A DNA stretch of 64,000 nt from Flavobacteriaceae bacterium (GTDB lineage Bacteria > Bacteroidota > Bacteroidia > Flavobacteriales > Flavobacteriaceae). The number at the start of each line of letters is the position of its first letter. Within the stretch, counting starts at the first letter, position 1. The DNA is taken from NCBI GenBank assembly GCA_016744415.1, contig JADGEL010000001.1, positions 496,001 through 560,000 of the forward strand, in the 5' to 3' direction. The translations under genes were made by a program, and so were the position numbers. Below the pieces are notes generated by a model. It was not told where the DNA came from. It made no database searches and was given only the letters and a program-made list of their open reading frames with translations. Below, piece by piece: positions 26,188-35,063 of this stretch.

Positions 26188-27027
26188 ATGTTAGTTTTCA
26201 AAAGCATAAAAAACTTACAAGACCATTTATCTTCATTTTCTGCTGATATAAACATCGGCTTTGTTCCGACTATGGGAGCATTGCATAAAGGACATTTATC
26301 TTTAATTAATAGCGCTTCATTAAACAACGATCTTGTAATTGTTAGCATATTTGTTAACCCAACTCAATTTGATAAGCCTGAAGATTTGAAAAAATATCCG
26401 CGGACCTTAGCTGCTGACATATCACTTTTAAAAGAGGTGAAATGCGATGTGGTTTTTTCTCCAACAGCTACTGAAATATATGCTGATAAAGTGGAGTCTT
26501 CAATATTTAATTTTGACGGACTGGAACATTTGATGGAGGGTAAATATAGAACTGGACATTTTAACGGAATGGGCACCATTGTAAAAAAATTCTTTGAAAT
26601 TGTGAATCCTACCAATGCTTATTTTGGTGAAAAAGATTTTCAGCAATTGCAAATCATCAAAAAAATGGTTGGTAAAAATCAGCTACCAGTCAATGTAATT
26701 GGATGTGAAATTTTTAGAGAAAAAGATGGGTTGGCAATGAGCTCTAGAAATATCATGTTAACTTCTGAGCAAAGAAAAGTGGTGCCATTTATTTATAATA
26801 CCTTAAAAGGTGTTCATAAAAGGTTTAAAACAGACTGTATTGATGATTGTATAAGTTGGGTTAAAAGTGAATTTGAAAAGCAACCACTACTTAAATTAGA
26901 GTATTTTCAAATTGCAGATGAAGAGACCTTACAACAAACTCAAAACAAAAACTCAACAAAAAATTACCGCGCTTTTATTGCAATTTTTGCAGGTAAAGTA
27001 AGATTGATTGACAATATTAAATTATAG
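26188..27027 (+). CDS. panC: Pantothenate synthetase (pantoate--beta-alanine ligase)
   Basis: A 279-residue ATP-dependent ligase for the last step of pantothenate synthesis. Visible are [16 protein letters not shown] with the class I nucleotidyltransferase HxGH motif (about residues 34-37), [50 protein letters not shown], and the KMSKS-like AMSSRN loop. The length is normal. It is followed after 35 nt by panD, which supplies its beta-alanine substrate, so the two genes act together, although panD also has its own promoter. Confidence 0.96.
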   Translation: MLVFKSIKNLQDHLSSFSADINIGFVPTMGALHKGHLSLINSASLNNDLVIVSIFVNPTQFDKPEDLKKYPRTLAADISLLKEVKCDVVFSPTATEIYADKVESSIFNFDGLEHLMEGKYRTGHFNGMGTIVKKFFEIVNPTNAYFGEKDFQQLQIIKKMVGKNQLPVNVIGCEIFREKDGLAMSSRNIMLTSEQRKVVPFIYNTLKGVHKRFKTDCIDDCISWVKSEFEKQPLLKLEYFQIADEETLQQTQNKNSTKNYRAFIAIFAGKVRLIDNIKL

Positions 27028-27050
27028 CTTCAAAACATCCTAAAAAAAAC

Positions 27051-27058
27051 TATTTTTG
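27051..27058 (+). promoter_or_regulatory. TAnnTTTG -7 element just before panD
   Basis: TATTTTTG ends 4 nt before the panD ATG at 27063, implying a leaderless mRNA if used. Confidence 0.55.
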
Positions 27059-27062
27059 CAGC

Positions 27063-27413
27063 ATGCAAGTAACAGTAGTAAAATCTAAAATTCACCGTGT
27101 TAAAGTAACAGGAGCTGAATTAAATTATATTGGCAGCATCACTATTGATGAGGATTTAATGGATGCCGCTAACATTATTGAGGGAGAAAAAGTTCAGATT
27201 GTAAACAATAATAATGGAGAGCGATTAGAGACCTATGCAATTCCCGGAACTAGAAAAAGCGGTGAAATTACCTTGAACGGAGCCGCCGCTAGAAAAGTAG
27301 CTGTGGGTGATGTTTTAATTTTGATTACTTACGGAATTCTAGAAATGGAGATTGCTAAAAATTTTAAACCTTCATTAGTATTCCCTAATGAAGGCACTAA
27401 CTTATTGAATTAG
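27063..27413 (+). CDS. panD: Aspartate 1-decarboxylase
   Basis: A 116-residue pyruvoyl-dependent enzyme that makes beta-alanine from aspartate for pantothenate. The self-cleavage site Gly24-Ser25 is visible in [12 protein letters not shown], giving the small beta and larger alpha chains. The conserved [19 protein letters not shown]-type region and [12 protein letters not shown] follow. The length is standard. Self-processing in other bacteria can need a maturation factor; none is seen here. It overlaps nothing; the next gene starts 4 nt after the stop. Confidence 0.96.
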   Translation: MQVTVVKSKIHRVKVTGAELNYIGSITIDEDLMDAANIIEGEKVQIVNNNNGERLETYAIPGTRKSGEITLNGAAARKVAVGDVLILITYGILEMEIAKNFKPSLVFPNEGTNLLN

Positions 27414-27417
27414 TCTT

Positions 27418-28377
27418 TTGAATAAGAAACTAAGAAAAATAATTTTTACATTACTCCCGGTGCTTTTGGGAACAATACTAATATGGTATTATTTAGGTAA
27501 ATTTTCTGACAAACAATTAGATCAAATAATTTATGACTTAAAAAATGCAAATTACTCTTGGATTATTCTTTCTTTAGTTTTTGGCGCTTTGAGTCATTTA
27601 TCACGTGCTTATCGTTGGCATTTTATGCTCGAGCCAATAGGTTATAAACCAAGATTCGCAAATAGTGTAATGGCTGTACTTGTGGCTTATCTTTTAAATT
27701 TAGTTGTTCCTAGATCTGGAGAAATAGGAAGAGCAGCAACAATGACAAAATATGAAGGTATTCCTTTTGAAAAAGGATTTGGAACTATCGTTGCTGAACG
27801 GGTTTCAGATATTATAATGTTATTACTAATTTTAGGGGTTGTTTTCTTTTTACAGACAGATCTTATTTTAGATTATTTTTCAAATACCAATCCTATTCAA
27901 AAAATTATATTTTTAAGTATCTTATTAGTTGTCTTTCTAGTTGTTTTTAAACTGGTTAAGAAATCTAGCATTCCAATTCTTGTTAAAATAAAAGTATTTA
28001 TTAAAGGATTAATTGAAGGAATGAGCAGTGTTTTTAAAATGAAAAAAAAGTGGGCTTTTGTTTTCCATACTGTTTTTATTTGGGCAATGTATATTCTTAT
28101 GTTTTGGGTTGTAACTTTTACAATTCCAGAAACATCTAATCTTTCATTTGAAGCAATTCTAGTTGGATTCATTGCAGGGGCAATAGCAATGTCAATTACA
28201 AATGGAGGGTTTGGAGCCTATCCTGTTTTTGTATCACAAGCATTATTACTTTACGGAATTAATCAAGAATCCGGAACTTCTTTTGGGTTATTAATGTGGG
28301 CATCACAAACCTTGATGGTGTTAACTTTCGGTGGGTTCTCATTTTTAATTCTCCCTATTTATAACAAAGAAAAATAA
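27418..28377 (+). CDS. Lysylphosphatidylglycerol synthase/flippase-like membrane protein (UPF0104 type)
   Basis: A 319-residue integral membrane protein with about eight predicted membrane segments, of the family of the LPG synthase transmembrane region. Visible are LSHLSRAYRWHFMLEPIGYKP, the RSGEIGRAATMTKYEGIPFEKGFGTIVAERVSDI region with conserved charged residues, and the FGAYPVF and GFSFLILP ends. It lacks the cytoplasmic lysyl-transferase domain, so it probably acts as a lipid or polyprenyl carrier. The best start is TTG at 27418, 4 nt after the panD stop; no ATG gives the full first segment. This spacing suggests coupling to panD. Confidence 0.82.
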   Translation: MNKKLRKIIFTLLPVLLGTILIWYYLGKFSDKQLDQIIYDLKNANYSWIILSLVFGALSHLSRAYRWHFMLEPIGYKPRFANSVMAVLVAYLLNLVVPRSGEIGRAATMTKYEGIPFEKGFGTIVAERVSDIIMLLLILGVVFFLQTDLILDYFSNTNPIQKIIFLSILLVVFLVVFKLVKKSSIPILVKIKVFIKGLIEGMSSVFKMKKKWAFVFHTVFIWAMYILMFWVVTFTIPETSNLSFEAILVGFIAGAIAMSITNGGFGAYPVFVSQALLLYGINQESGTSFGLLMWASQTLMVLTFGGFSFLILPIYNKEK

Positions 28378-28449
28378 TTGATTATTTTTGATGAAATTAC
28401 AAGTGAATCAAAATGGTAATTTCTTTTTTATCCGAAATATATAAATAGA

Positions 28450-29808
28450 ATGGCAAAAACTAAAACAACTTTTTTCTGTCAAAATTGTGGCACTCAATAT
28501 GCCAAATGGATTGGTAAGTGTACCGCTTGTAACGAATGGAATACTATTGCTGAAGAAATAATTCAAAAGGAAGAAAAGCGCGCTTGGAAACAATCAACAT
28601 CAATTAAAAAAACTCAGAAAGCCTTAAAAATTGTAGATATTGTTTTAAACGACGAAGACAGAATCACTACAAAAAACAATGAACTAGACCGAGTTTTAGG
28701 AGGTGGTTTGGTGAGGGGCTCAATAACTTTATTGGGCGGTGAACCGGGAATAGGAAAATCTACCTTGCTTTTACAAGTTGCCTTGTCAATTGAAAAAAAA
28801 GTACTGTATGTTTCTGGAGAAGAAAGTCAGAATCAAATAAAAATGCGTGCTGAAAGGCTGGAAAGTAAAAATGAAGATTGCTTAATTTTAACAGAAACAA
28901 AGACTCAAAATATCTTTAAAAATATTGAAGAAGCTCAACCGGATGTTTTAATTATTGATTCCATTCAAACCCTACATACTGATTTTATTGATGCTTCTCC
29001 TGGAAGTATTTCGCAAATAAGAGAAACCACCGCAGAGTTAATAAAATTTGCTAAAGAAACATCAACACCAGTTTTATTAATTGGTCATATCACCAAGGAT
29101 GGTCATATTGCCGGCCCAAAAATTTTGGAGCATATGGTTGATGTTGTTTTGCAATTTGAAGGTGATAGAAACCATACTTACCGAATTTTAAGAGCACAAA
29201 AAAATCGCTTTGGCTCAACATCAGAATTAGGGATTTATGAAATGCAAAGTATTGGTTTGCGCGAGGTTGAAAATCCATCAGAAATATTAATCTCTCAAAA
29301 AGATGAATCACTCAGCGGAACAGCAATTTCAGCAACTTTAGAGGGAATGCGTCCCTTGATGATTGAGGTTCAGGCTTTGGTAAGTACCGCGGTTTATGGA
29401 ACACCTCAACGTTCATCAACTGGTTATAATATTAAAAGATTGAATATGTTGTTAGCGGTTTTAGAAAAACGAGCAGGATTTAGACTAGGGGCAAAAGATG
29501 TGTTTTTGAATATTACTGGAGGAATTAAAGTAGATGATCCAGCAATTGATTTGGCTGTTGTCGCGGCCATACTTTCGTCAAATGATGACGAATCAATTCC
29601 GCAAGAATTTTGTTTTGCTGCAGAGGTAGGATTGGCAGGAGAAATTAGACCAGTCAATAGAGTTGATCGAAGAATTTTAGAAGCAGAAAAATTAGGGTTT
29701 ACAAAAATATTTGTTTCAAAATTCAATAAAATTTCAAAAAAAAATTACTCCATTAAAATTGTCTTGGTTTCAAAAATTGAAGATATTTATAATAACCTTT
29801 TTGTATAA
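28450..29808 (+). CDS. radA: DNA repair protein RadA
   Basis: A 452-residue RecA-like ATPase that speeds branch migration in recombinational repair. A four-Cys zinc finger is at Cys10, 13, 24 and 27 (CQNC and CTAC). Walker A GEPGIGKS is at about 97-104, followed by VLIIDSIQT (Walker B). The RadA-specific KNRFG motif is in RAQKNRFGSTSELG, and a C-terminal Lon-like domain contains GGIKVDDPAIDLAV. The length is standard. It follows the flippase-like gene by 72 nt; it is likely the last gene of the panC group, ended by the hairpin at 29811. Confidence 0.96.
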   Translation: MAKTKTTFFCQNCGTQYAKWIGKCTACNEWNTIAEEIIQKEEKRAWKQSTSIKKTQKALKIVDIVLNDEDRITTKNNELDRVLGGGLVRGSITLLGGEPGIGKSTLLLQVALSIEKKVLYVSGEESQNQIKMRAERLESKNEDCLILTETKTQNIFKNIEEAQPDVLIIDSIQTLHTDFIDASPGSISQIRETTAELIKFAKETSTPVLLIGHITKDGHIAGPKILEHMVDVVLQFEGDRNHTYRILRAQKNRFGSTSELGIYEMQSIGLREVENPSEILISQKDESLSGTAISATLEGMRPLMIEVQALVSTAVYGTPQRSSTGYNIKRLNMLLAVLEKRAGFRLGAKDVFLNITGGIKVDDPAIDLAVVAAILSSNDDESIPQEFCFAAEVGLAGEIRPVNRVDRRILEAEKLGFTKIFVSKFNKISKKNYSIKIVLVSKIEDIYNNLFV

Positions 29809-29810
29809 AA

Positions 29811-29841
29811 AAAACCGTTTTGCAAATGCAAAACGGTTTTT
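29811..29841. terminator. Bidirectional terminator between radA and hemD
   Basis: A 13-bp perfect stem (AAAACCGTTTTGC paired with GCAAAACGGTTTT) with a 4-nt loop and T runs on both strands, directly after the radA stop. Confidence 0.85.
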
Positions 29842-29862
29842 AAAAATTATATAGTTTACTAC

Positions 29863-30609
29863 TTATCTTTTATTTACATCAACAATATACCTTTCTAAAG
29901 CCATTGTCATTGAAGGCATTTCAGGTGTTGGAACTTTAATATTACAATCCAATCCTGCATCTTCAGCAGCTTTTACAGTTGAGTTTCCAAAAACTGCAAT
30001 GCGTGTTTTGTTTTGTTCAAATTCAGGAAAATTCTTAAATAAAGAATCAATACCAGATGGGCTAAAAAACACTAAAATGTCATAAAACACATCTTCTAAG
30101 TCCGATAAATCACTTACCACTGTTTTGTAAAAAATAGCTTTTTCCCAGTCAATATTAAGAGCATCTAATTCTTGAGGAACCAATGCCTTTAATTTATCTG
30201 AACACGGTATTAAGAATTTTTCGTCTTTATGTTTTTTAATCAATTTGATTAATTCTTGGAAGGTCTTTTTACCAACATAAATTTTTCTCTTTCTATACAC
30301 AACATACTTTTGTAGATAGAAAGCAATTGCCTCTGATTGGCAAAAATACTTTAAATCGTCTGGCACTTTATGTCGCATTTCTTCGGCAATTCTAAAAAAA
30401 TGGTCTACAGCATTTCTACTTGTAAAAATGATTGCTGAATATTTGTTGAGGTCTATTTTTTGACTTCTAACTTCTTTCGCTGATACACCTTCAACATGAA
30501 TAAATGGTCTAAAATCAATTTTTACTTTTTGTTTGTCAGATAACTCGAAGTAAGGTGAACTTTCTGATTTAGGGGCTGGTTGAGAAACCAGGATTGTTTT
30601 CACTTTCAT
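29863..30609 (-). CDS. hemD: Uroporphyrinogen-III synthase-like protein
   Basis: A 248-residue protein, counting from the internal Met at 30609 (MKVKTILVSQPAPKSE); a frame from 30663 adds 18 residues that are unlikely to be translated. The bilobed HemD fold is suggested by ILVSQP at the start, SAIIFTSRNAVDHFF in lobe one, and VFFSPSGIDSLFKNF with RIAVFGNSTVKAAEDAG in lobe two, the conserved loops of this otherwise variable family. It closes hydroxymethylbilane into uroporphyrinogen III in heme synthesis. It is encoded 66 nt after a DUF4271 membrane protein, a pairing that I associate with Bacteroidota. Confidence 0.85.
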   Translation of the reverse strand: MKVKTILVSQPAPKSESSPYFELSDKQKVKIDFRPFIHVEGVSAKEVRSQKIDLNKYSAIIFTSRNAVDHFFRIAEEMRHKVPDDLKYFCQSEAIAFYLQKYVVYRKRKIYVGKKTFQELIKLIKKHKDEKFLIPCSDKLKALVPQELDALNIDWEKAIFYKTVVSDLSDLEDVFYDILVFFSPSGIDSLFKNFPEFEQNKTRIAVFGNSTVKAAEDAGLDCNIKVPTPEMPSMTMALERYIVDVNKR

Positions 30610-30675
30610 ATGTATAGCTTTTTTGGTATTTGCAAATGCGAGAAAATTGAAATCCCAAATCAATTAAGCTCACAC

Positions 30676-31338
30676 TTATATTACTATTTTAAGAATTAGC
30701 AGTAATGGTGCTATTTCTAAGGCGCAAAGATATAAAAAAAAATTAGACCAATGTTTGTGTAATAGGCTTTTATTCGTTCTAAATATAAATATGTATCTGA
30801 TAATTAATAGTGTAGAAAAAAGAAACAAAGTGAATTGAAACACTAAAAAATTATGTTTTTTAATAAAAAAAGTAAAAAGCAAAAATGGGAGTATAAAAAG
30901 CACATTGTTAAACAAATAGCTGATTTTGGAAAATGATAATAGTAACTGCTCTTGTTTTACATCAAACAACACTCCTAAAACGTACCCTAAAAAAAATCTA
31001 AAAAAGAAAAATAATGCAACACCAAAATTGATTTTTATAAACAAATAGATGCTTTGATTCTGAATCAGTTCGGGTTTGTATTCAACAATAAATACTAAAA
31101 GAAACAGCGATAATATTATAGTAAGTACTGTAAATAAAAGTGTGTTAAATCCGTTAAAAATCAATGGGCTCTCTTTGCTGTATTTTAGAAAATATTTTTT
31201 AGAAAAAAAAAGAATTAATAATTCAAAGAGTCGCTCTTTATAAATAAGTTTGGCAACTACTAACAGTAAGAAAATAACTAAAAACACAAGAGTAATCCAA
31301 TCTTCGTTTAAGAGTAAATTCAATTTTAAAAAGTTCAT
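30676..31338 (-). CDS. DUF4271 family membrane protein
   Basis: A 220-residue integral membrane protein, mostly hydrophobic with about six predicted membrane segments and a short basic loop (KKYFLKYSKES). It matches the DUF4271 type, found next to hemD in this phylum; function unknown. The frame runs from ATG at 31338. A perfect minus-strand -7 TAATTTTG lies at 31370-31377, about 32 nt upstream of the start, and hemD follows on the same strand, so an operon of two is likely. Confidence 0.82.
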   Translation of the reverse strand: MNFLKLNLLLNEDWITLVFLVIFLLLVVAKLIYKERLFELLILFFSKKYFLKYSKESPLIFNGFNTLLFTVLTIILSLFLLVFIVEYKPELIQNQSIYLFIKINFGVALFFFFRFFLGYVLGVLFDVKQEQLLLSFSKISYLFNNVLFILPFLLFTFFIKKHNFLVFQFTLFLFSTLLIIRYIFIFRTNKSLLHKHWSNFFLYLCALEIAPLLLILKIVI

Positions 31339-31369
31339 TAAATGGTTGGTTTTCCTTATAAAGTTAACA

Positions 31370-31399
31370 CAAAATTAGGAATAAAAAACCGTACATTTG
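31370..31399. promoter_or_regulatory. Divergent pair of -7 elements (DUF4271 / mannosyltransferase-like)
   Basis: On the minus strand TAATTTTG (31370-31377) serves DUF4271-hemD. On the plus strand TACATTTG (31392-31399) serves the glycosyltransferase at 31417. The two are 14 nt apart. Confidence 0.58.
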
Positions 31400-31416
31400 C
31401 CTTATAACATCAATTT

Positions 31417-32145
31417 ATGTCCGACACGCTGGTTATTATTCCTACCTATAACGAAAAGGAAAATATTGAATTAATTATTCGCGCAGTTTTTTCGAAAACA
31501 AAAACGTTTCATATTTTAGTTGTCGATGACAATTCGCCTGATGGAACTTCAAAAATAGTTACTAACTTAATGACCGAGTTTCCAGATCAATTGTTTTTAG
31601 AAATAAGAAATGAAAAAACAGGTTTGGGGGCAGCTTATATCCACGGATTTAAATGGGCGCTGAAAAAAGATTATGAATTTATTATAGAAATGGATGCTGA
31701 TTTTTCTCATGACCCAAATGATTTAATTAGATTGTATAGTGAATGTGCTACAAATAATACCGATATTTCTGTTGGTTCTCGCTATATGAATGAGAAAATT
31801 GGAGTGGTCCATTGGGATATCAAACGAATTTTACTGTCTTATTTTGCATCGAAATATGTCCGTATCATAACAGGTATCCCTGTAAAAGATACTACTGCAG
31901 GTTTTGTTTGTTACAAACGAAAAGTTTTAGAAACAGTAGTATTAGATAAAATTCAATTTGTAGGATATGCTTTTCAAATTGAATTAAAATACAAAGCTTG
32001 GAAACACAATTTCAAAATAAAAGAAATTCCGATTATTTTTACTGATAGAATTAGAGGGAAGTCAAAAATGAATGGCTCTATTATTTCAGAAGCTGTTTTT
32101 GGCGTATTAAAAATGAGATTTGAAGAATTACCAAAACATGATTAA
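31417..32145 (+). CDS. Polyprenol monophosphomannose synthase-like glycosyltransferase (GT2)
   Basis: A 242-residue GT-A fold protein. Visible are LVIIPTYNEKENIELIIRAV at the N-terminus, the VVDDNSPDGT segment that contacts the nucleotide sugar, the metal-binding DADFSHDP (DxD type) and SRYMNE. No C-terminal membrane segments are present, unlike bacterial proteins with a GtrA domain. The family transfers mannose or glucose from a nucleotide sugar to polyprenyl phosphate. The real donor and acceptor are unknown here. The stop overlaps the possible upstream start of dihydroorotase, so the two are coupled. Confidence 0.85.
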   Translation: MSDTLVIIPTYNEKENIELIIRAVFSKTKTFHILVVDDNSPDGTSKIVTNLMTEFPDQLFLEIRNEKTGLGAAYIHGFKWALKKDYEFIIEMDADFSHDPNDLIRLYSECATNNTDISVGSRYMNEKIGVVHWDIKRILLSYFASKYVRIITGIPVKDTTAGFVCYKRKVLETVVLDKIQFVGYAFQIELKYKAWKHNFKIKEIPIIFTDRIRGKSKMNGSIISEAVFGVLKMRFEELPKHD

Positions 32146-32146
32146 A

Positions 32147-33487
32147 ATGGCAAAAACACTTATAAAAAATGCACAAATAGTCAATGAAAATCAAATTTTA
32201 AAAGGTGATGTTCTTATTGAGGATGAGTTGATTATCCAAATTGATGGGTCAATTGACATTTCAGAAAATGGAGTCAATATTATCGATGCAAACGGTTCTT
32301 ATTTAATTCCAGGAGTTATAGACGATCAAGTGCATTTTAGAGAGCCTGGGCTTACTCAAAAAGCAAATATTGCAACTGAAAGTAAAGCTGCTGTTGCTGG
32401 TGGAATTACCTCTTTTATCGAAATGCCAAATACAGTTCCGCAAGCAACTACTCAAAAATTATTAGAAGATAAGTTTGATATTGCTACAGCAACATCTTAT
32501 GCAAATTATTCTTTTATGTTTGGTGGTACCAATGATAACTTAGATGAATTATTAAAAACAGATCCTAAAAAAGTAGCCGCAATCAAATTGTTTTTAGGTT
32601 CGTCAACAGGGAATATGTTGGTAGATAATGAAGAAGTATTAGAAAAAATATTCTCATCCACTGATATGTTAATTGCAGTTCATTGTGAAGATGAAGCAAC
32701 CATTCAAAAGAATTTAAAAAAGCAAATAGATATATATGGAGATGACATCCCTATTAGGCTGCATCCAAAAATAAGAAGTGTTGACGCTTGCTATATATCT
32801 TCTTCAAAAGCAATTGCTTTAGCAAAAAAGACAGGAGCAAGACTACATGTTTTTCATTTATCAACAGCAAAAGAAACAGCGCTGTTTAGAAATGACATTC
32901 CGTTAGAGGATAAAAAAATTACGGCAGAAGTTTGTGTGCATCATCTTTGGTTCGAAGAAAATGATTATGACACAAAGGGAACATTCATTAAATGGAATCC
33001 TGCAGTAAAATCCGCTTCAGATAAAGAGGGTTTATGGGCAGCCTTACTAGATGATAGAATTGATGTTATTGCTACAGATCATGCTCCACACACCTTAGAG
33101 GAAAAAGAAAACGTATACACCAAAGCGCCAAGTGGTGGTCCTTTAGTTCAACATGCATTGCCTGCAATTCTAAATAAACATCTTGAAGGGAAAATATCAT
33201 TAGAAAAGATTGTCGAAAAAATGTGTCACAATCCTGCTATCTTATTTCAGGTCCATAAAAGAGGGTTTGTTAAGGAAGGTTATTTTGCAGATTTGGTTTT
33301 AATAGACCCTTCAAGTCCTTGGACAGTTGATAAAAGTAATATTTTGTACAAATGCGGATGGTCGCCTTTTGAGGGGGTTACATTTCAATCAAAAATTACA
33401 CATACCTTTGTAAATGGAAATCTTATTTATAACAATGGTGAGTTTAATAACGGCATCAAAGGAAAACGTTTAGAGTTTAATCGATAA
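32147..33487 (+). CDS. pyrC: Dihydroorotase (amidohydrolase family)
   Basis: A 446-residue cyclic amidohydrolase starting at 32147 (MAKTLIKNAQIVNE). A longer frame begins at 32120 and an alternative Met at 32138 overlaps the previous stop. It closes carbamoyl aspartate to dihydroorotate in pyrimidine synthesis. Metal-site motifs are visible: the expected HxH after strand one reads DDQVHFREPG, with the first His replaced by Gln. KLFLGSS carries the bridging Lys; HCEDEATI, LHVFHLSTAKE and ATDHAPH complete the site. The altered HxH is notable but I believe it recurs in Bacteroidota homologues. It follows the glycosyltransferase with no gap and DUF4296 by 23 nt. Confidence 0.88.
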   Translation: MAKTLIKNAQIVNENQILKGDVLIEDELIIQIDGSIDISENGVNIIDANGSYLIPGVIDDQVHFREPGLTQKANIATESKAAVAGGITSFIEMPNTVPQATTQKLLEDKFDIATATSYANYSFMFGGTNDNLDELLKTDPKKVAAIKLFLGSSTGNMLVDNEEVLEKIFSSTDMLIAVHCEDEATIQKNLKKQIDIYGDDIPIRLHPKIRSVDACYISSSKAIALAKKTGARLHVFHLSTAKETALFRNDIPLEDKKITAEVCVHHLWFEENDYDTKGTFIKWNPAVKSASDKEGLWAALLDDRIDVIATDHAPHTLEEKENVYTKAPSGGPLVQHALPAILNKHLEGKISLEKIVEKMCHNPAILFQVHKRGFVKEGYFADLVLIDPSSPWTVDKSNILYKCGWSPFEGVTFQSKITHTFVNGNLIYNNGEFNNGIKGKRLEFNR

Positions 33488-33510
33488 GTAGTTGTCTAAA
33501 AAGAGATATA

Positions 33511-33936
33511 ATGAAAAAATTAATAGTGCTGCTTTTTGTTAGTGTTTTTGTGCTTTCTTGCACGAGTAATACCATTTACGAAAAACCTAAAAACCTTATT
33601 CCAAAAGATTCAATGATTGATTTACTCGTTGACATGCAACTTGCGGTTGGTGCAAGATCAGGTAAAAATATCGATGAAAAATACGGATTAGATTATATGC
33701 CTTTGATATATGAAAAATATAATATTGACAGTACTCGTTTTGCTGAGAGTAGTTTTTATTATGCTACCGACGTTGATCATTATACCAAAATTCTTAAAAA
33801 AGTAAAATCGACATTAAAAAAATTAAAGGATGAAAATGAGGCTATTTTAGAAGAGCAAGATTCTATAAAAAAAGCAAATAACCCTGAGTTGAAAAAGAAA
33901 AAATTTGTGCCAGTTAACGATTCTTTAGTGAAGTAA
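33511..33936 (+). CDS. DUF4296 family lipoprotein
   Basis: A 141-residue exported lipoprotein with signal MKKLIVLLFVSVFVLSC. The mature part starts TSNTIYEKPKNLIPKDSMIDLLVDMQLA, the signature of DUF4296, and is rich in charged helices ending in a Lys-rich tail. The family is confined to Bacteroidota and has no known function. It is often found, as here, after dihydroorotase and the mannosyltransferase, so these three form a conserved cluster. A convergent gene ends 2 nt away. Confidence 0.85.
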   Translation: MKKLIVLLFVSVFVLSCTSNTIYEKPKNLIPKDSMIDLLVDMQLAVGARSGKNIDEKYGLDYMPLIYEKYNIDSTRFAESSFYYATDVDHYTKILKKVKSTLKKLKDENEAILEEQDSIKKANNPELKKKKFVPVNDSLVK

Positions 33937-33937
33937 T

Positions 33938-34939
33938 TTAACTGTCAAACTCTTTACAAACACGCTTTATAGTTTCATTTACAGGAATAAAATCAAATCC
34001 AATAGCTTCCTTTATTTTATCATTAGAAAATTGATTGTTCTTGTGAATTGACTGTGCAGAGTGTTTTGTGAGCATAGGTTTTTTCCCTGTAATAGCTGTA
34101 ATTACTGATGAAAATCTCCATAATATTTCACTCATTAATTTAGAAACTTTGACGGTTGGTTCTTTTTTATCAAAGCCTTTTGCAATTAGATTAAATACTT
34201 CTTTAAAACTTAAATTTTGTGATACTAAAAGAAAGCGTTCGTTTTTAATGTTGCTATCCATTAATTGTTGCATTGCTTTTACAACATCTTTTACATCAAC
34301 ATATCCTGTAACTCCTTCGGTATAAAACTTAAGTCCTTTATTCACGGTTTTAAACAAGCTTCCAGACCCTGAGTCAAAAAAACCTGCACCAAAAATAATT
34401 CCGGGATTAACAATTACTGCATCTAACCCTTCTTGTGTTCCTCGCCATACTTCCATCTCAGCACCGTGTTTTGTAATAGCATATCCATAGTTGCTATTTT
34501 CAACCGTCCATTCACAATTTTCATCAATTAGATTATTTTTAATTGCTTTTCCTACAGCTGCAACTGAACTCACAAAACATAATTTTTTTACTTTTTGAAC
34601 AATAGAAAGATTGACAATATTGGCAGTCCCCTCAATATTTACTTTTCGCATTTTATAATATGCCTTCGGGTGAAAAGAAATAATAGCCGCACAATGATAC
34701 ACATAACTAATCCCCTGAAAGGGTTTTTCTAATGAAGGGATGTCAGTAATGTCGGCTTCAACCCACTCTATCTTTGAAAAATAAGGATTGATGTCATTAA
34801 AGTAATATGAAAATACACGCTTAACATCATCAATATTGCTATTCTTTCTATGAATAGCCCTAACTTTATCATTACTTTTTGTGAGTGCCACTAACAAATG
34901 AGCTCCTACCAAACCGGTACCTCCTGTAACTAATATCAT
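33938..34939 (-). CDS. NAD-dependent epimerase/dehydratase (extended SDR)
   Basis: A 333-residue extended short-chain dehydrogenase/reductase. The N-terminal nucleotide-binding motif VTGGTGLVGAHL (about 4-15) and the catalytic Tyr-Lys in NYGYAITKHGAEMEVW (Tyr, then Lys four on) are visible. The pattern FVSSVAAVGKA supplies the Ser. The sugar or steroid-type substrate cannot be read from the sequence. A one-mismatch -7 TATTTTCG lies at 34944-34951, close to the start. It shares the intergenic spacer with tyrS, which is divergent. Confidence 0.85.
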   Translation of the reverse strand: MILVTGGTGLVGAHLLVALTKSNDKVRAIHRKNSNIDDVKRVFSYYFNDINPYFSKIEWVEADITDIPSLEKPFQGISYVYHCAAIISFHPKAYYKMRKVNIEGTANIVNLSIVQKVKKLCFVSSVAAVGKAIKNNLIDENCEWTVENSNYGYAITKHGAEMEVWRGTQEGLDAVIVNPGIIFGAGFFDSGSGSLFKTVNKGLKFYTEGVTGYVDVKDVVKAMQQLMDSNIKNERFLLVSQNLSFKEVFNLIAKGFDKKEPTVKVSKLMSEILWRFSSVITAITGKKPMLTKHSAQSIHKNNQFSNDKIKEAIGFDFIPVNETIKRVCKEFDS

Positions 34940-35037
34940 ATAACGAAAATACTAAATAAGATGCAAAGGGGCAAAATCTATTGATTTGATAACTCAAAAG
35001 AATTTTACATTATTCATTTTAATTGTTCATTGATTTT

Positions 35038-35045
35038 TATCTTTG
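35038..35045 (+). promoter_or_regulatory. TAnnTTTG -7 element of tyrS
   Basis: TATCTTTG, perfect match, 18 nt before the ATG at 35064. No T-box or other leader is possible in such a short 5' region. Confidence 0.6.
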
Positions 35046-35063
35046 CCAAAATTAATTTTTTAG

